Shown: in pieces, positions 18,667-28,333 of the stretch
Numbering within the stretch: the stretch's first letter is position 1
Layout: every line of letters starts with the position of its first letter
Assembly (NCBI RefSeq): GCF_014651375.1
Contig: NZ_BMWT01000003.1
Location: forward strand, 496,001-560,000
Origin: Tateyamaria omphalii
GTDB taxonomy: Bacteria > Pseudomonadota > Alphaproteobacteria > Rhodobacterales > Rhodobacteraceae
Length of the DNA: 64,000 bases
Direction of reading: 5' to 3'
The notes under the pieces: generated by a model
Database searches by the model: none
Told to the model about the DNA's origin: nothing
What the model saw: the letters and a program-made list of their open reading frames with translations, nothing else
Made by a program: the position numbers and the translations under genes

Positions 18667-20355
18667 ATGTCCGCCTCCGACCGATCCATCTTGTCCCAGC
18701 AACTCGACCTCGCGGTCACCGCGTGCAAGGACGGTTGGCATGTTTTGCGGCACCGTGGGCCGAGCCAAATCCAGTTCTGGTTCATCGCCCTTGCCATCGG
18801 GATTGCCGCCGGATTTGCGGCGCTGTTTTTCCGTAAAGGGATCGAGGCGCTGCAGGCATTTCTGTATGGCACCGAGGATGTCCAATACCTGCACACATTC
18901 GCGTCCTCACTGCCGTGGTACTGGATTCTGATCATTCCAATAGTGGGTGGTCTGATCACCGGCCTGATCCTGCATAACTTCACCAAGGATGCCGTTGCCC
19001 GCAGCGTTGCGGATGTGATCGAGGGCGCTGCCCTGCGCGACGGGCGGGTGAGCACACGCGCCGGGGTCGCCTCTGCCTTTGCCAGCTTCATCACGCTCTC
19101 TACTGGCGGCTCGACAGGCCGCGAGGGGCCGGTGGTGCATATCGCCGCCGTGATCTCGACCAAGGTGTGTCGCTGGATCAAGGCCGATGGTGTCACCGGG
19201 CGCGACCTGCTGGGCTGCGCCGTCGCGGCTGCCGTCTCTGCCAGCTTCAACGCGCCCATCGCTGGTGCGCTTTTTGCGCTGGAAGTGGTGTTGCGCCATT
19301 TTGCCGTTCACGCCTTTGCCCCCATCGTCATTGCGTCGGTGGCGGGCACCGTCATCAACCGGCTCGAATTTGGCGACGTGACTGAGTTCATGCTGCCCGA
19401 CACCAACGAGTTGGTGTTCTATCAGGAATTGCCCGCGTTCCTGTTGCTTGGCCTGACATGCGGCCTCGTTTCGGTAGTCCTGATGCGCTCGATCTTCTGG
19501 ACAGATGACGTGGCCTCGCGGTTTCAGCATCGTACAGGTATGCCGCGCTGGTTGCGTCCTGCGGTTGCTGGCGCATTGCTGGGCGGCATGGCAATCTTTT
19601 ATCCGCACATCATCGGGGTCGGTTACGAAACCACATCCTTGGCTCTGACCGGGAAACTGGCCTTGAACGAGGTGATGGTGTTCATTGTGCTGAAGACAGC
19701 AGCGGTGGCCGTTACCATGGCAGGGCGCATGGGCGGCGGCGTCTTTTCCCCGTCGCTGATGATCGGGGCGTTGACGGGGCTCAGCTTCGGCCTTGTGGCA
19801 ACCGGGGTTTTTCCGGATGTCTCGGGGTCTGTAACACTATACGCGCTTGCCGGCATGGGCGCCGTGGCCGCCGCTGTCTTGGGTGCACCGATTTCCACGA
19901 CACTGATTGTGTTCGAGCTGACGGGCGACTGGCAAACGGGTCTGGCTGTGATGGTGGCCGTATCTATGTCGACGGCGCTGTCATCACGGCTGGTGGATCG
20001 GTCATTCTTCCTCACCCAGCTGGAACGGCGAGGTGTGCACCTTGCTGCTGGTCCGCAGGCCTACCTGCTGGCCATGTTCCGGGTGGGATCGGTCATGCGC
20101 AAGCCGGGGGACGCCCGCATGGCGGACGAAACGCGCTGTTGGGAGATGATCACCGACGGCATCTATGTCGATGAAAGCGCAACGCTTGAAGCGGCCCTGC
20201 CGATTTTTGACACCACAATGGTGCCCTTTATTCCGGTGGTCACGCTGACAGGTGAAAACGCCGCCCCCGAGCTACAGGGGGCTTTGTTCCACGTCGATGC
20301 GCTCAAAGCCTATAACCGTGCCCTTGCCGCCACGGCAGCAGAAGAACACAGTTAG
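18667..20355 (+). CDS. ClC-family chloride channel/antiporter
   Basis: ClC proteins are dimeric anion channels or chloride/proton antiporters of the inner membrane. The 562-residue protein has about ten or more hydrophobic helices, the GREGPVVH motif at residues 151-158 including the gating glutamate, and MGGGVFSPSLMIGA, the third anion-site motif. The helix-D anion motif, usually GSGIP, appears as ARSVA (residues 111-115), a notable change. The C-terminal 100 residues are soluble and could be a reduced CBS-like domain. The gene is plus strand, after recN, and convergent with the DUF427 gene. Confidence 0.88.
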   Translation: MSASDRSILSQQLDLAVTACKDGWHVLRHRGPSQIQFWFIALAIGIAAGFAALFFRKGIEALQAFLYGTEDVQYLHTFASSLPWYWILIIPIVGGLITGLILHNFTKDAVARSVADVIEGAALRDGRVSTRAGVASAFASFITLSTGGSTGREGPVVHIAAVISTKVCRWIKADGVTGRDLLGCAVAAAVSASFNAPIAGALFALEVVLRHFAVHAFAPIVIASVAGTVINRLEFGDVTEFMLPDTNELVFYQELPAFLLLGLTCGLVSVVLMRSIFWTDDVASRFQHRTGMPRWLRPAVAGALLGGMAIFYPHIIGVGYETTSLALTGKLALNEVMVFIVLKTAAVAVTMAGRMGGGVFSPSLMIGALTGLSFGLVATGVFPDVSGSVTLYALAGMGAVAAAVLGAPISTTLIVFELTGDWQTGLAVMVAVSMSTALSSRLVDRSFFLTQLERRGVHLAAGPQAYLLAMFRVGSVMRKPGDARMADETRCWEMITDGIYVDESATLEAALPIFDTTMVPFIPVVTLTGENAAPELQGALFHVDALKAYNRALAATAAEEHS

Positions 20356-20356
20356 A

Positions 20357-20701
20357 TCAGATCTGTTCGACAGTGACGCCGTCCTTGCCGTAGAACGCAA
20401 GGTGATCCTTGATCCTGGCGACGCCATCAATGGGGTCCTCGTAGGTCCAGACGGCGTTGGCCAGTGTTTGTGATTTCGTGACAACGGAAAAGTAGTTGGC
20501 ATCGCCCTTGTGCGGACAGCGCGTTGTTTTGTCCGTGCGATCAAGAAACGCCATCGCGATGTCATCGCGCGGGAAATAGATGACGGCGGGGTAGTCCCCT
20601 TCGCTCAGCTCAAGCGCATTGCTGCTTTCCCCCAGAACGGCGCCTCCTGCACGTACTGTCCATGTGCCGGGTGCCTTGCGGATCTTGATGTGATCAGCCA
20701 T
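20357..20701 (-). CDS. DUF427 family protein
   Basis: The 114-residue protein belongs to the DUF427 family of small beta-rich proteins of unknown function. Typical family features are IYFPRDDIAMAFLDRTDK, followed by TRCPHKGDANYFSV with the conserved C-P-x-K-G-x-A-x-Y and the end VWTYEDP. The longest frame runs upstream to 20926, but the ATG at 20701 begins the conserved domain. It is convergent with the ClC gene, leaving one base between stops, and lies downstream of the Xaa-Pro aminopeptidase gene on the same strand. Confidence 0.85.
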   Translation of the reverse strand: MADHIKIRKAPGTWTVRAGGAVLGESSNALELSEGDYPAVIYFPRDDIAMAFLDRTDKTTRCPHKGDANYFSVVTKSQTLANAVWTYEDPIDGVARIKDHLAFYGKDGVTVEQI

Positions 20702-20777
20702 GCCTGCGCCTCCTGTCGTCAGTGGTCCTACCGTGATGAAGGGCAGGTGTAACAGATCAATGAAAGTGCTGCCAGAC

Positions 20778-22568
20778 TTACAAAGGTGCACAGGCCTGTA
20801 CGAGCCATTCCCGGGTTTCATCCGAGACGCGCGGGCCGATTTTTTCAAGCGTTTCAGCGTGGTAGGCGTTGAGCCACGCCCGTGACGTTGCGTCCAGCAT
20901 GTCCGGTACAATAAGGCGCCGATCAATGGGGGCGAAGGTCAGCGTGCGCCAGCTCAGCATCTCGCGATGGGCGTCGCCGCCGGGCGGGCAGTCCGCCTTT
21001 TCAACTACGATCAGGTTCTCGATCCGAATGCCAAACCCGCCTTCCCGGTAGTACCCCGGCTCGTTCGACAGGATCATGCCAGGCTTAAACGGCACGGTGC
21101 TGACGCGGCTCAGGCGCTGCGGCCCCTCGTGCACGGAAAGATAAGCACCGACACCATGGCCCAGCCCGTGATCGAAATCCTGATGCGCATACCACAAGGG
21201 TGCGCGGCCAATCGCCTCGATATCCCGTCCGGCCAGCCCGACCGGCCAGATCAGGCGCGACATCCCGATCATGCCCAGCAATACACGCGTAAAGGCGGCA
21301 CGCGCCTCGTCAGGAGGCGTGCCAATCGCGATTGTACGCGTGATGTCCGTGGTACCGTCCAGATATTGGCCGCCGCTGTCCAGAACGATCAGGTGACCTT
21401 CTTCAAGGGTGCTGTCCGTCTCTTCCGTCACGCGGTAATGCATGATCGCACCGTTGGGGCCTGTGCCCGCAATAGTCTCGAAACTGATGTCCTGCAGGGC
21501 GTTGTCACGGCGGCGGTATTGTTCAAGTTGCGTGACGACTTGGGTCTCGCGCAGGCTGCCGAGGGCCTGCCGGTCCAGCCACGCCAGCAGCTCGACGACC
21601 GCGGCACCGTCGCGCAAATGGGCTTCGGCACTGCCCGCGATCTCGGCAGCATTCTTGCACGCCTTGGGCAGCGCACAAGGGTCGTCGCCCCATTGCACCC
21701 GATCCCCGATGGCATCGGCCACAATAACGGGAACCGAAGACTTCTCCAACCGCACCGGACCTTCCAGACCGGTGAGCGCATCCAGGAAAGTATCAGGCGC
21801 ATGGCAGGTCACGTCATCCCCAAGATGATCGTGTACCTCGATCAGTTTGGCGGGATCCATAAACAGATCGACCGCACCCGTGACGTGCAGGATGGCAAAG
21901 CCTTGAGCAATCGGGTTCCGGGGAATGTCAGAGCCACGGATGTTCAACAGCCAGCACAGGCTGTCGGGCAGGGTAATGATCGCTGACTTCGCACCTGCAT
22001 CCGACAATGCCTGGGCCAACCGGACCCGTTTGTCGTCATGAGACTCGCCCGCAAAATCCAGCGGATGAACCTTCGCCGGTTCTGCTGCAGGGGCAGGTTG
22101 GTCATTCCAGATGCGGTCCACAAGGTTGTCGCATTGTACAAGCTCAATGCCTGTGCCTTTCAGCCCATCCTCTGCCTGTACAATCTGTCCGGGTGTGTGC
22201 AACCACGGGTCAAAACCGACCTTGCAGCCGTCGGGCAATTGATCTTTCAGCCAGTTCGCCAAGGACACGTCGGGCCATGGCACAGGGGTGTAGTCCGAAG
22301 CGACCTGCGCCTTCACCTGCGTCCGATACCGCCCGTCAATGAATACACCTGCGACATCGCGTAGAGCGGCACAAAACCCGGCTGACCCGGTAAACCCGGT
22401 CAACCACGCCAACCGCTCGTCCCGGGCCGAGACATACTCGCCCTGATGGGCGTCGGCGCGAGGGATCAGAAAACCGTCCAGACCGTCCCTGTCCAGTTCA
22501 GCGCGCAGTGCAGCCAGCCGAGGCGGCCCTTGTTCCGGACGTGCAGTGACCTCAAAGCTCTGGAACAT
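20778..22568 (-). CDS. Xaa-Pro aminopeptidase (M24 family, long form)
   Basis: M24B metallopeptidases cleave the N-terminal residue preceding proline. The 596-residue length fits the eukaryote-like APP group, with two creatinase-type N-terminal domains before the catalytic pita-bread domain. Metal ligands are visible in LDSGGQYLDGTTDITRTI (two aspartates), GLGHGVGAYLSVHEGP (histidine) and SNEPGYYREGGFGIRIEN (two glutamates). It starts 48 bases after the end of cobT on the same strand, so it may share that transcript. Confidence 0.92.
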   Translation of the reverse strand: MFQSFEVTARPEQGPPRLAALRAELDRDGLDGFLIPRADAHQGEYVSARDERLAWLTGFTGSAGFCAALRDVAGVFIDGRYRTQVKAQVASDYTPVPWPDVSLANWLKDQLPDGCKVGFDPWLHTPGQIVQAEDGLKGTGIELVQCDNLVDRIWNDQPAPAAEPAKVHPLDFAGESHDDKRVRLAQALSDAGAKSAIITLPDSLCWLLNIRGSDIPRNPIAQGFAILHVTGAVDLFMDPAKLIEVHDHLGDDVTCHAPDTFLDALTGLEGPVRLEKSSVPVIVADAIGDRVQWGDDPCALPKACKNAAEIAGSAEAHLRDGAAVVELLAWLDRQALGSLRETQVVTQLEQYRRRDNALQDISFETIAGTGPNGAIMHYRVTEETDSTLEEGHLIVLDSGGQYLDGTTDITRTIAIGTPPDEARAAFTRVLLGMIGMSRLIWPVGLAGRDIEAIGRAPLWYAHQDFDHGLGHGVGAYLSVHEGPQRLSRVSTVPFKPGMILSNEPGYYREGGFGIRIENLIVVEKADCPPGGDAHREMLSWRTLTFAPIDRRLIVPDMLDATSRAWLNAYHAETLEKIGPRVSDETREWLVQACAPL

Positions 22569-22616
22569 CGCTCAGCCTTTTCCCTGTTTCAAAAAATCCT
22601 CCACGAAGGGCCGATC

Positions 22617-24494
22617 TCAACTCGCCTTCCGCATGCCCATGATGCGTGCCCGTGCCCTTGGGTCGCTGTCAAACAGCGCGGCAAGCTGTTCGGTCATTGC
22701 ACCGGCCAGTTGCTCAACATCGGTGATGGTCACCGCGCGGTCGTAATAGCGCGTCACGTCGTGCCCGATGCCGATGGCCAGCAGTTCCACGGCGCGCTTG
22801 CGCTCGACCATCGCGATCACGTCGCGCAGGTGTTTTTCAAGGTAGTTGGCCGGGTTGACGGACAAGGTGCTGTCATCGACCGGCGCACCATCGGAAATGA
22901 CCATCAGGATCTTGCGCGCCTCGGGGCGTCCCACCATCCGGCGATGCGCCCATTCCAGCGCCTCACCGTCGATGTTTTCCTTCAGCAAACCTTCTTTCAT
23001 CATCAGGCCCAGATTGGGCCGGGTCCGGCGCCACGGCGCGTCGGCGGATTTGTAGATGATGTGACGCAGATCGTTCAGACGCCCCGGTTGGCTTGGACGT
23101 CCATCATTCAGCCACGCCTCGCGGGCAAGACCGCCTTTCCAAGCGCGGGTCGTGAAGCCGAGGATTTCGACCTTCACATTGCACCGCTCCAGCGTGCGCG
23201 CCAGAACGTCGGCGCAGATAGCCGCAATGGAAATTGGACGCCCACGCATGGACCCGGAATTATCGAGCAGCAAAGTGACAATCGTATCGCGGAACTCGGT
23301 ATCCTTTTCGACCTTGAACGACAGTGGCGTTGTTGGGTTCGCCACCACACGCGCCAAACGGCCCGCATCCAGCATCCCTTCCTCGCGGTCGAACTCCCAG
23401 CTGCGGTTCTGTTGTGCCTGCAACCGGCGCTGCAACTTGTTGGCCAGACGGGACACGGCGCCTTTCAATGGCTCCAGCTGCTGATCCAGATAGGCGCGCA
23501 ACCGTTCCAACTCGACCGGTTCGGCCAGATCCTCGGCCCCGATCTCCTCGTCATGAGTATCGAGATAGATTTGGTAGTCCGGATCAGCCTCGGAAACTGG
23601 CTGAGGGGCAGGGGGTTCCAGCGGCGCCTCGCCCTCGGGCATCTCCGCCTCTTCGCCCAGTTCCTGATCGGCCATGTCATCCATGGACACCTGGGCCTCG
23701 GACGCATCCTGCGTCTCGTCCTGCGAGCTTTCGGGCGTGCCTTCGGCGTTTTCCTCGTCCTGGTCGTCCTGGCCGGTGCTGTCGGGTTCCTGTTCTTCTT
23801 CCTGACCTTCTTCGGCCTGATCTTCCTGATCCTCGTCCAGCTGATCAGGATCATCCCCCAGCTGATCGCCATAGCCGAGATCCGTGATCACCTGCCGTGC
23901 GAATTTCGCAAAGGCGGCCTGATCGTCCAGAATGTCGCCAAGATTTTCGAGCGTACCGCCCGCCTGATCCTCGATAAACCCGCGCCACAATTCCATCGCG
24001 TTCTCGGCCCCTGCGGGCAGAGGGCGACCGGTTGCCAAATGGCGCACCAGATAACCTGCCGCAGCCGCCAACGGCACATCCGATGCTTGCTTGCACTGAT
24101 CATAGCCCTTGCGCAGAGCCTCATTGGCAATCTTGGCATCAATGTTACCAGCCGTGCCCGGCATGTCCCGCGCACCCATCGCCTCGCAGCGGGCCGTCTC
24201 CATGGCTTCGTAAAGGTCCCGCGCCATCTCGCCCTGAGGAGAGTAGCGCGCATGGGTCTGCCCGTTGTGATAGCGGCGGTGCAAGGCCAATGCGTCGGCG
24301 GTCCCGCGGGCCAAAAGCACCTCTTCCCGCGTCATGCGGCGCGACACCTGCGGCAACCGCATGGAATCGCCGGACACACCCGCCGGATCGACGGAGTAAG
24401 AGACGTTCAACTCGGGATCATTCGCCATGACCTTCGTGGCTTCGGCGAGGGCCTTTTTGAACGGATCGGCGGGGTTGTCGTTTTGGGTGCTCAT
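22617..24494 (-). CDS. cobT: Cobaltochelatase subunit CobT
   Basis: CobT works with CobS (AAA+) and CobN to insert cobalt into hydrogenobyrinate diamide in aerobic cobalamin synthesis. The 625-residue protein has an N-terminal helical part, a long acidic stretch rich in Asp, Glu and Gln in the middle, and a C-terminal VWA domain with the MIDAS motif [15 protein letters not shown] and a later [12 protein letters not shown]. Length and layout match CobT. Its start overlaps the end of the racemase-like gene by four bases, so the two are coupled. CobN is not in the window. Confidence 0.94.
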   Translation of the reverse strand: MSTQNDNPADPFKKALAEATKVMANDPELNVSYSVDPAGVSGDSMRLPQVSRRMTREEVLLARGTADALALHRRYHNGQTHARYSPQGEMARDLYEAMETARCEAMGARDMPGTAGNIDAKIANEALRKGYDQCKQASDVPLAAAAGYLVRHLATGRPLPAGAENAMELWRGFIEDQAGGTLENLGDILDDQAAFAKFARQVITDLGYGDQLGDDPDQLDEDQEDQAEEGQEEEQEPDSTGQDDQDEENAEGTPESSQDETQDASEAQVSMDDMADQELGEEAEMPEGEAPLEPPAPQPVSEADPDYQIYLDTHDEEIGAEDLAEPVELERLRAYLDQQLEPLKGAVSRLANKLQRRLQAQQNRSWEFDREEGMLDAGRLARVVANPTTPLSFKVEKDTEFRDTIVTLLLDNSGSMRGRPISIAAICADVLARTLERCNVKVEILGFTTRAWKGGLAREAWLNDGRPSQPGRLNDLRHIIYKSADAPWRRTRPNLGLMMKEGLLKENIDGEALEWAHRRMVGRPEARKILMVISDGAPVDDSTLSVNPANYLEKHLRDVIAMVERKRAVELLAIGIGHDVTRYYDRAVTITDVEQLAGAMTEQLAALFDSDPRARARIMGMRKAS

Positions 24495-25192
24495 GCAGAA
24501 CCGCCTACGGAATGATCAGACAGGGTGGCGCGCCCGGTTGCGAGGGCAACCAGCACATCCACATGGATATCAAGCGCATCGATGACTTCATAGCCCACGT
24601 CGCGCCCGTCAAAAGCCAGATTCAGATCGGTCCCCGCCAGAACAACGGCCTGTGCGCCTGCGTCAACCAGCTTGCGGCCCTCTTCGATGAAAAAAGCGCG
24701 CTGGGCGTCTGTGCAGCGTCCAGCAAGGGCCATGTCGGTATAGGCCGTTCCAACACCATCGATATCTTGAGGCGCAACAGCCTTGGTCTGCTCAAGTTGA
24801 CCATATAGTTGCGTCCGCATCACGACACCCGTTCCGAGTAAACCGACGGTTTCAAAGCCTTGTGCAACGAAAAAGGCGTCAAGCGGGTTGACCGCGCTGA
24901 TCAGTGGCAACGCAGACAGTGCAACGGTTTCCCCAAAGCAGAAGTGTCCGCCGAGCGAGGTGATCGCAGCACAGTCCGCACCCGCCGCCTTCAACCGTTC
25001 AATGAGCACGGCGTAAATTTCCGCCTGCGCCGCCCTATTTCCGGCCAGATTGTTTTCCAGCAGCGTTGACGCCTCGGTGTTTACAATCGTCAGGTCCAAA
25101 GGTGCATTCAGCGCCCGCATGGCGTCGGTCAGGCGTTGGTAATATACAACGGTTGCCGCGGGACCAATGCCGCCAATCAGGCCGATATGCAT
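24491..25192 (-). CDS. Aspartate/glutamate racemase-family protein lacking the catalytic cysteines
   Basis: The 233-residue protein has the fold of PLP-independent Asp/Glu racemases: [19 protein letters not shown] at the start, [10 protein letters not shown] in the middle and [12 protein letters not shown] near the end. The first catalytic site, normally C-N-T-A-H or C-T-N-T-M-H, reads T-S-L-G-G-H (residues 78-83), and the second, normally G-C-T-E, reads A-G-T-D (186-189). So neither active-site cysteine is present, and simple two-base racemisation is doubtful. It lies between the DUF4240-like gene and cobT in the cobS-cobT operon and overlaps cobT. Function unknown. Confidence 0.75.
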   Translation of the reverse strand: MHIGLIGGIGPAATVVYYQRLTDAMRALNAPLDLTIVNTEASTLLENNLAGNRAAQAEIYAVLIERLKAAGADCAAITSLGGHFCFGETVALSALPLISAVNPLDAFFVAQGFETVGLLGTGVVMRTQLYGQLEQTKAVAPQDIDGVGTAYTDMALAGRCTDAQRAFFIEEGRKLVDAGAQAVVLAGTDLNLAFDGRDVGYEVIDALDIHVDVLVALATGRATLSDHSVGGSA

Positions 25193-25213
25193 TTCTCCGA
25201 CTCCCGTCTTATC

Positions 25214-25672
25214 TTACTGTTTCCTGTTTCGGTTGGACCAACCGTCTAAGTTGGAAAAACTTTCCTTTGGAAGCGTCGGGGAAAAATCCATTTCTGTTCC
25301 GTGCTTGCCTTCGTAGGCGTCACTTGCAACGTAGAGTAGTCCTTCAAGCCAATCTGTTGGCCAACGGCGCGTCCAAAAGGGACGTGCGGCAAACCTTTCA
25401 TAAAAAGCTTGCCCTTGGGCGACGATAGCCAGTCTTTTGTAAAGAAAAGGGTCTGCAGAACCGGGCTGCCAGATCAGTTTTCGGTAATGAGCATATGTGT
25501 CGATGGCATACAGTTTGGCAGTTAGCGCCTCTTCAAATCCAAAGATTGTGTTGTCGTCGCAGCTTTGCAAGCGGTTGATCAGCGGCGAAAGGTCTGTTGA
25601 CCTGTCGTTCCACCCTGAGCCTTCAATCGAATTGATCAATGACCAGAATTTAGGAGCGGGCAGGTTACGCAT
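25214..25672 (-). CDS. DUF4240-like protein in the cobS-cobT operon
   Basis: The 152-residue protein starts with KFWSLINSIEGS and has a helical repeat-like pattern, INRLQSCDDNTIFGFEEAL, then DPFLYKRLAIVAQGQAFYERF. That resembles the DUF4240 pattern (F-W-x-L-I near the start, a central acidic/aromatic helix, G-x-x-x-Y/F-x-x-A). Family assignment is tentative. Its ATG lies one base after the cobS stop (TGATATG), so it is translationally tied to cobS, and 21 bases separate it from the racemase-like gene. The base composition looks lower in GC than neighbours by eye. Confidence 0.55.
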   Translation of the reverse strand: MRNLPAPKFWSLINSIEGSGWNDRSTDLSPLINRLQSCDDNTIFGFEEALTAKLYAIDTYAHYRKLIWQPGSADPFLYKRLAIVAQGQAFYERFAARPFWTRRWPTDWLEGLLYVASDAYEGKHGTEMDFSPTLPKESFSNLDGWSNRNRKQ

Positions 25673-25673
25673 A

Positions 25674-26660
25674 TCATCCCAAGCTCACACTCGCCGCGCT
25701 TTCCGGCAGTTCCTCGTCAAACAAACGCTGGTAGAATTCCGCCACTGTCTGCCGCTCCAGCTCATCACACTTGTTCAGGAAGGACAGGCGGAAGGCGTAG
25801 CCGACATTGCGGAAAATCTCGGCGTTTTGTGCCCATGCGATCACGGTCCGGGGCGACATCACGGTCGACAGATCGCCGTTCATAAACGCAGTCCGCGTCA
25901 GGTCAGCCACTGTCACCATCTGCTTGATGGTTTTGCGCCCCTCGGCCGTGTTGTAATGCGGGTTTTTGGCCAGCACGATTGCCGTTTCAGCGTCGATCGA
26001 AAGGTAGTTCAGTGTCGCCACCAGCGACCAGCGGTCCATCTGGCCTTGGTTGATCTGCTGCGTCCCGTGGTAGAGGCCCGTGGTGTCGCCCAAGCCCACT
26101 GTGTTGGCGGTCGCAAAGATGCGGAAATAGGGGTGCGGGTTGATCACCTGGTTCTGGTCGAGAAGAGTCAGCTTGCCGTCCACTTCCAGAACGCGCTGGA
26201 TCACGAACATCACGTCGGCTCGGCCGGCATCGTACTCATCGAACACGATGGCGGTGGGGTTGCGCAAGGCCCAGGGCAGGATACCCTCTTGGAAATCAGT
26301 GACTTGCTTGCCGTCTTTCAACTTGATGGCATCCTTGCCGATCAGGTCGATCCGGGAGATATGGCTGTCGAGGTTCACACGCACGGCGGGCCAGTTCAGG
26401 CGCGACGCAACCTGTTCGATGTGCGTCGACTTACCCGTCCCGTGATAGCCCTGGATCATCACACGGCGGTTGTGGGAAAACCCTGCAAGGATTGCCAGTG
26501 TGGTGTCGGGATCAAACTTGTAGGTGCTGTCCAGTTCCGGCACGCGGTCGCTGCGGTCGGCAAAGCCCTTGACCACCATGTCCGTATCAATGCCAAACAC
26601 TTCACGGACCGAGATTTCCTCGGTTGGTTTTGCATTGATGTCCATTCCACCGTCCGCCAT
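25674..26660 (-). CDS. cobS: Cobaltochelatase AAA+ subunit CobS
   Basis: CobS is the MoxR-like AAA+ ATPase that energises cobalt insertion together with CobT. The 328-residue protein starts [20 protein letters not shown], has Walker [14 protein letters not shown], Walker [16 protein letters not shown], and sensor and arginine-finger motifs typical of MoxR-like proteins. The open frame extends upstream to 27029, but the extra residues do not resemble CobS. It heads a minus-strand operon with the DUF4240-like gene, the racemase-like gene and cobT. Confidence 0.94.
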   Translation of the reverse strand: MADGGMDINAKPTEEISVREVFGIDTDMVVKGFADRSDRVPELDSTYKFDPDTTLAILAGFSHNRRVMIQGYHGTGKSTHIEQVASRLNWPAVRVNLDSHISRIDLIGKDAIKLKDGKQVTDFQEGILPWALRNPTAIVFDEYDAGRADVMFVIQRVLEVDGKLTLLDQNQVINPHPYFRIFATANTVGLGDTTGLYHGTQQINQGQMDRWSLVATLNYLSIDAETAIVLAKNPHYNTAEGRKTIKQMVTVADLTRTAFMNGDLSTVMSPRTVIAWAQNAEIFRNVGYAFRLSFLNKCDELERQTVAEFYQRLFDEELPESAASVSLG

Positions 26661-26873
26661 CTCAAATTGTCCTTCAGCATAGAAAACGCGCCCCGGATGG
26701 GCGCGCTGTCGGTGGTGCAACATATGGCGGGAAAGGGCAAGGGGAAGGGCGTATGCCTGAACAGAAAATGGCAGCGCTGTGTTTACCTGCTGACGACCGT
26801 CCGCAATAACTTGATTGATACGGTTCAGACGCACCAATGATCGCCCGCGATTTTTGACATTGAGGAACAAATA

Positions 26874-27308
26874 TTGGCGCAGAAAAGACAGTTCCTGATG
26901 GGTGGTGTTTCGTTGACAAAAGGCCGGGTGGTCTCTTTTGGCCCAGTGATGCGCGAGATATGCGATCAACTGGAAAGCGACATTGCCAATTGGTTTGCGG
27001 CATCTGACTTGCCATTTGGCTGCATCCATCTAGTCATTAGACTTGGCGCGACTGCAGAAAAGTTGCCTCAATATCAGGCGGTTGACGCTCTACACAACGA
27101 GTTGCCAGTTTCGTTTGTTGCGTCGATGGATGACTTGCAGTCATTGGATCGTGCGGCTTTGAAGGTAGCTTTGCTCGAAGTTTGTGCCAGAACGCTGGAA
27201 GATATCGGGCGGCGCTATTCGGCCCCGCTGCCCGAACACTTGCACCACAATCATTTGGTTAAAGGGTCGTATCAGATCAAATCGCGTGGAGGGAGCGATT
27301 TGGAGTAA
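26874..27308 (+). CDS. Hypothetical protein between cobS and the J-domain gene
   Basis: The 144-residue frame starts with TTG at 26874; a GAGG-type ribosome site about eight bases upstream supports it, and the first ATG is at 26898. The protein is soluble, alpha/beta in character, with segments such as [19 protein letters not shown] and [21 protein letters not shown] do not recognise a family; its small size and isolated setting would also fit an orphan immunity or antitoxin-like gene, which is speculation. It runs opposite to both neighbours, and by eye its GC content is lower than in cobS. Confidence 0.55.
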   Translation: MAQKRQFLMGGVSLTKGRVVSFGPVMREICDQLESDIANWFAASDLPFGCIHLVIRLGATAEKLPQYQAVDALHNELPVSFVASMDDLQSLDRAALKVALLEVCARTLEDIGRRYSAPLPEHLHHNHLVKGSYQIKSRGGSDLE

Positions 27309-27356
27309 GCCGCGCTTGATCGCCTAGCACCCTTGAATTTGACGCAAGGCGATCCA

Positions 27357-27983
27357 TCACTTGAAATTCCTGCTATCTTTGATCTGATCCCAAGCCCAGA
27401 CGACCTCTTGCAACTGCTCTTCTTGGCTGCGATCCCCGCCGTTCATATCGGGGTGCAGCACCTTGATCAGCTTCTTGTAAGCCTTGCGTACCTCGGCTTT
27501 TGTTGCGTCGGCTTTTGCTTCCAGAATTTCGATGGCCCGCTTTTCGGTCGGGGGCAGACGGCGCGAGGCTGCTGAGCCGCCACGGCCGGGGTTCTGGGTC
27601 GCGTTCTTGCCCAAGACCTGATGCGGGTCCTCGATGCCCAGACGTGCCCATGCGCGTGCCTCAGGGTCGCCCATCGGCTTGGTCTGGCGTTCCCATACCT
27701 TGTCCTTGGATTGTTGGGCGTTGATCTCGGCCTCGGTCGTGCCGTCAAAGAAGTTCCACTTGTTGTTGTACTCGCGCACGTGCTGCTGGCAGAACCAGTA
27801 GAAATCATCCAGAACGTCCGGCGCTTTGGGCGCGCGAAACTTGCCCGGCTCGTTGCAGCCTTCGTGATCGCAGATGCGCGTTGATGTCTCTGACGCGCCG
27901 GACATACCCCTCCGTCCGCGCGGATTTTTCTTCTTTGCAGAAGACACGGACATATCAAAACCAAAAGGATCAGGTTTAGGCAT
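27357..27983 (-). CDS. DnaJ-domain protein with C-terminal J domain
   Basis: The 208-residue protein has a low-complexity N-terminus, a CDHEGCNEPGKFRAPKAP segment that looks like a metal-binding or structured loop, FYWFCQQHVREYN, and a C-terminal J domain (about residues 150-205) with KVLHPDMNGGDR, the HPD motif needed to stimulate Hsp70. It is not full DnaJ (no Gly/Phe-rich or zinc domains). In related bacteria this gene lies beside bolA and cobS, as here. It starts opposite bolA with about 65 bases between starts. Client unknown. Confidence 0.85.
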   Translation of the reverse strand: MPKPDPFGFDMSVSSAKKKNPRGRRGMSGASETSTRICDHEGCNEPGKFRAPKAPDVLDDFYWFCQQHVREYNNKWNFFDGTTEAEINAQQSKDKVWERQTKPMGDPEARAWARLGIEDPHQVLGKNATQNPGRGGSAASRRLPPTEKRAIEILEAKADATKAEVRKAYKKLIKVLHPDMNGGDRSQEEQLQEVVWAWDQIKDSRNFK

Positions 27984-28048
27984 GGAGGGGTCCTTTCCGA
28001 CTCAGGCCCACAAGTTTAGAGTCTGAGTGCAGAGATTGAAGGGGGTGC

Positions 28049-28327
28049 ATGAAAAAAATGTCAGTTGAAATGACTGTTCGGCAAGAAATTGAAGACAAGC
28101 TGCGCGCTGCCTTCAACCTACGTGATATCACCGTGGTCGATGACAGTGCAAGCCATGCGGGCCATTCAGGGGCCCCGGCGGCCGGCCAAAGTCACTTCAA
28201 TGTCATGCTGCGAGCTTCTGAGTTTAAAGGGAAAAATCGTATCGCGCGACATCGCGCTGTTCACGCGGCCCTGGGTCCCGAATTGATCGGGCGCATTCAC
28301 GCATTGGCGCTGGATCTGGATGTCTGA
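28049..28327 (+). CDS. bolA: BolA family protein
   Basis: BolA proteins pair with monothiol glutaredoxins in iron-sulfur handling and regulation. The 92-residue product has the BolA/KH-like core: SHFNVMLRASEFKGKNRI, followed by ARHRAVHAALGPEL. The conserved H in the SHAGH stretch is a potential metal ligand. Starts at 28058 and 28070 are also possible; the GGGGG run lies closest to 28049. It is divergent from the J-domain gene and convergent with the DUF4177-like gene, leaving six bases between stops. Confidence 0.88.
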   Translation: MKKMSVEMTVRQEIEDKLRAAFNLRDITVVDDSASHAGHSGAPAAGQSHFNVMLRASEFKGKNRIARHRAVHAALGPELIGRIHALALDLDV

Positions 28328-28333
28328 GAGACC

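Noticed and set aside
22446-24515. A long plus-strand open frame (about 690 codons) opposite cobT.
   Set aside because: The opposite strand encodes CobT with VWA and acidic domains; this frame reads as a shadow of high-GC coding DNA.
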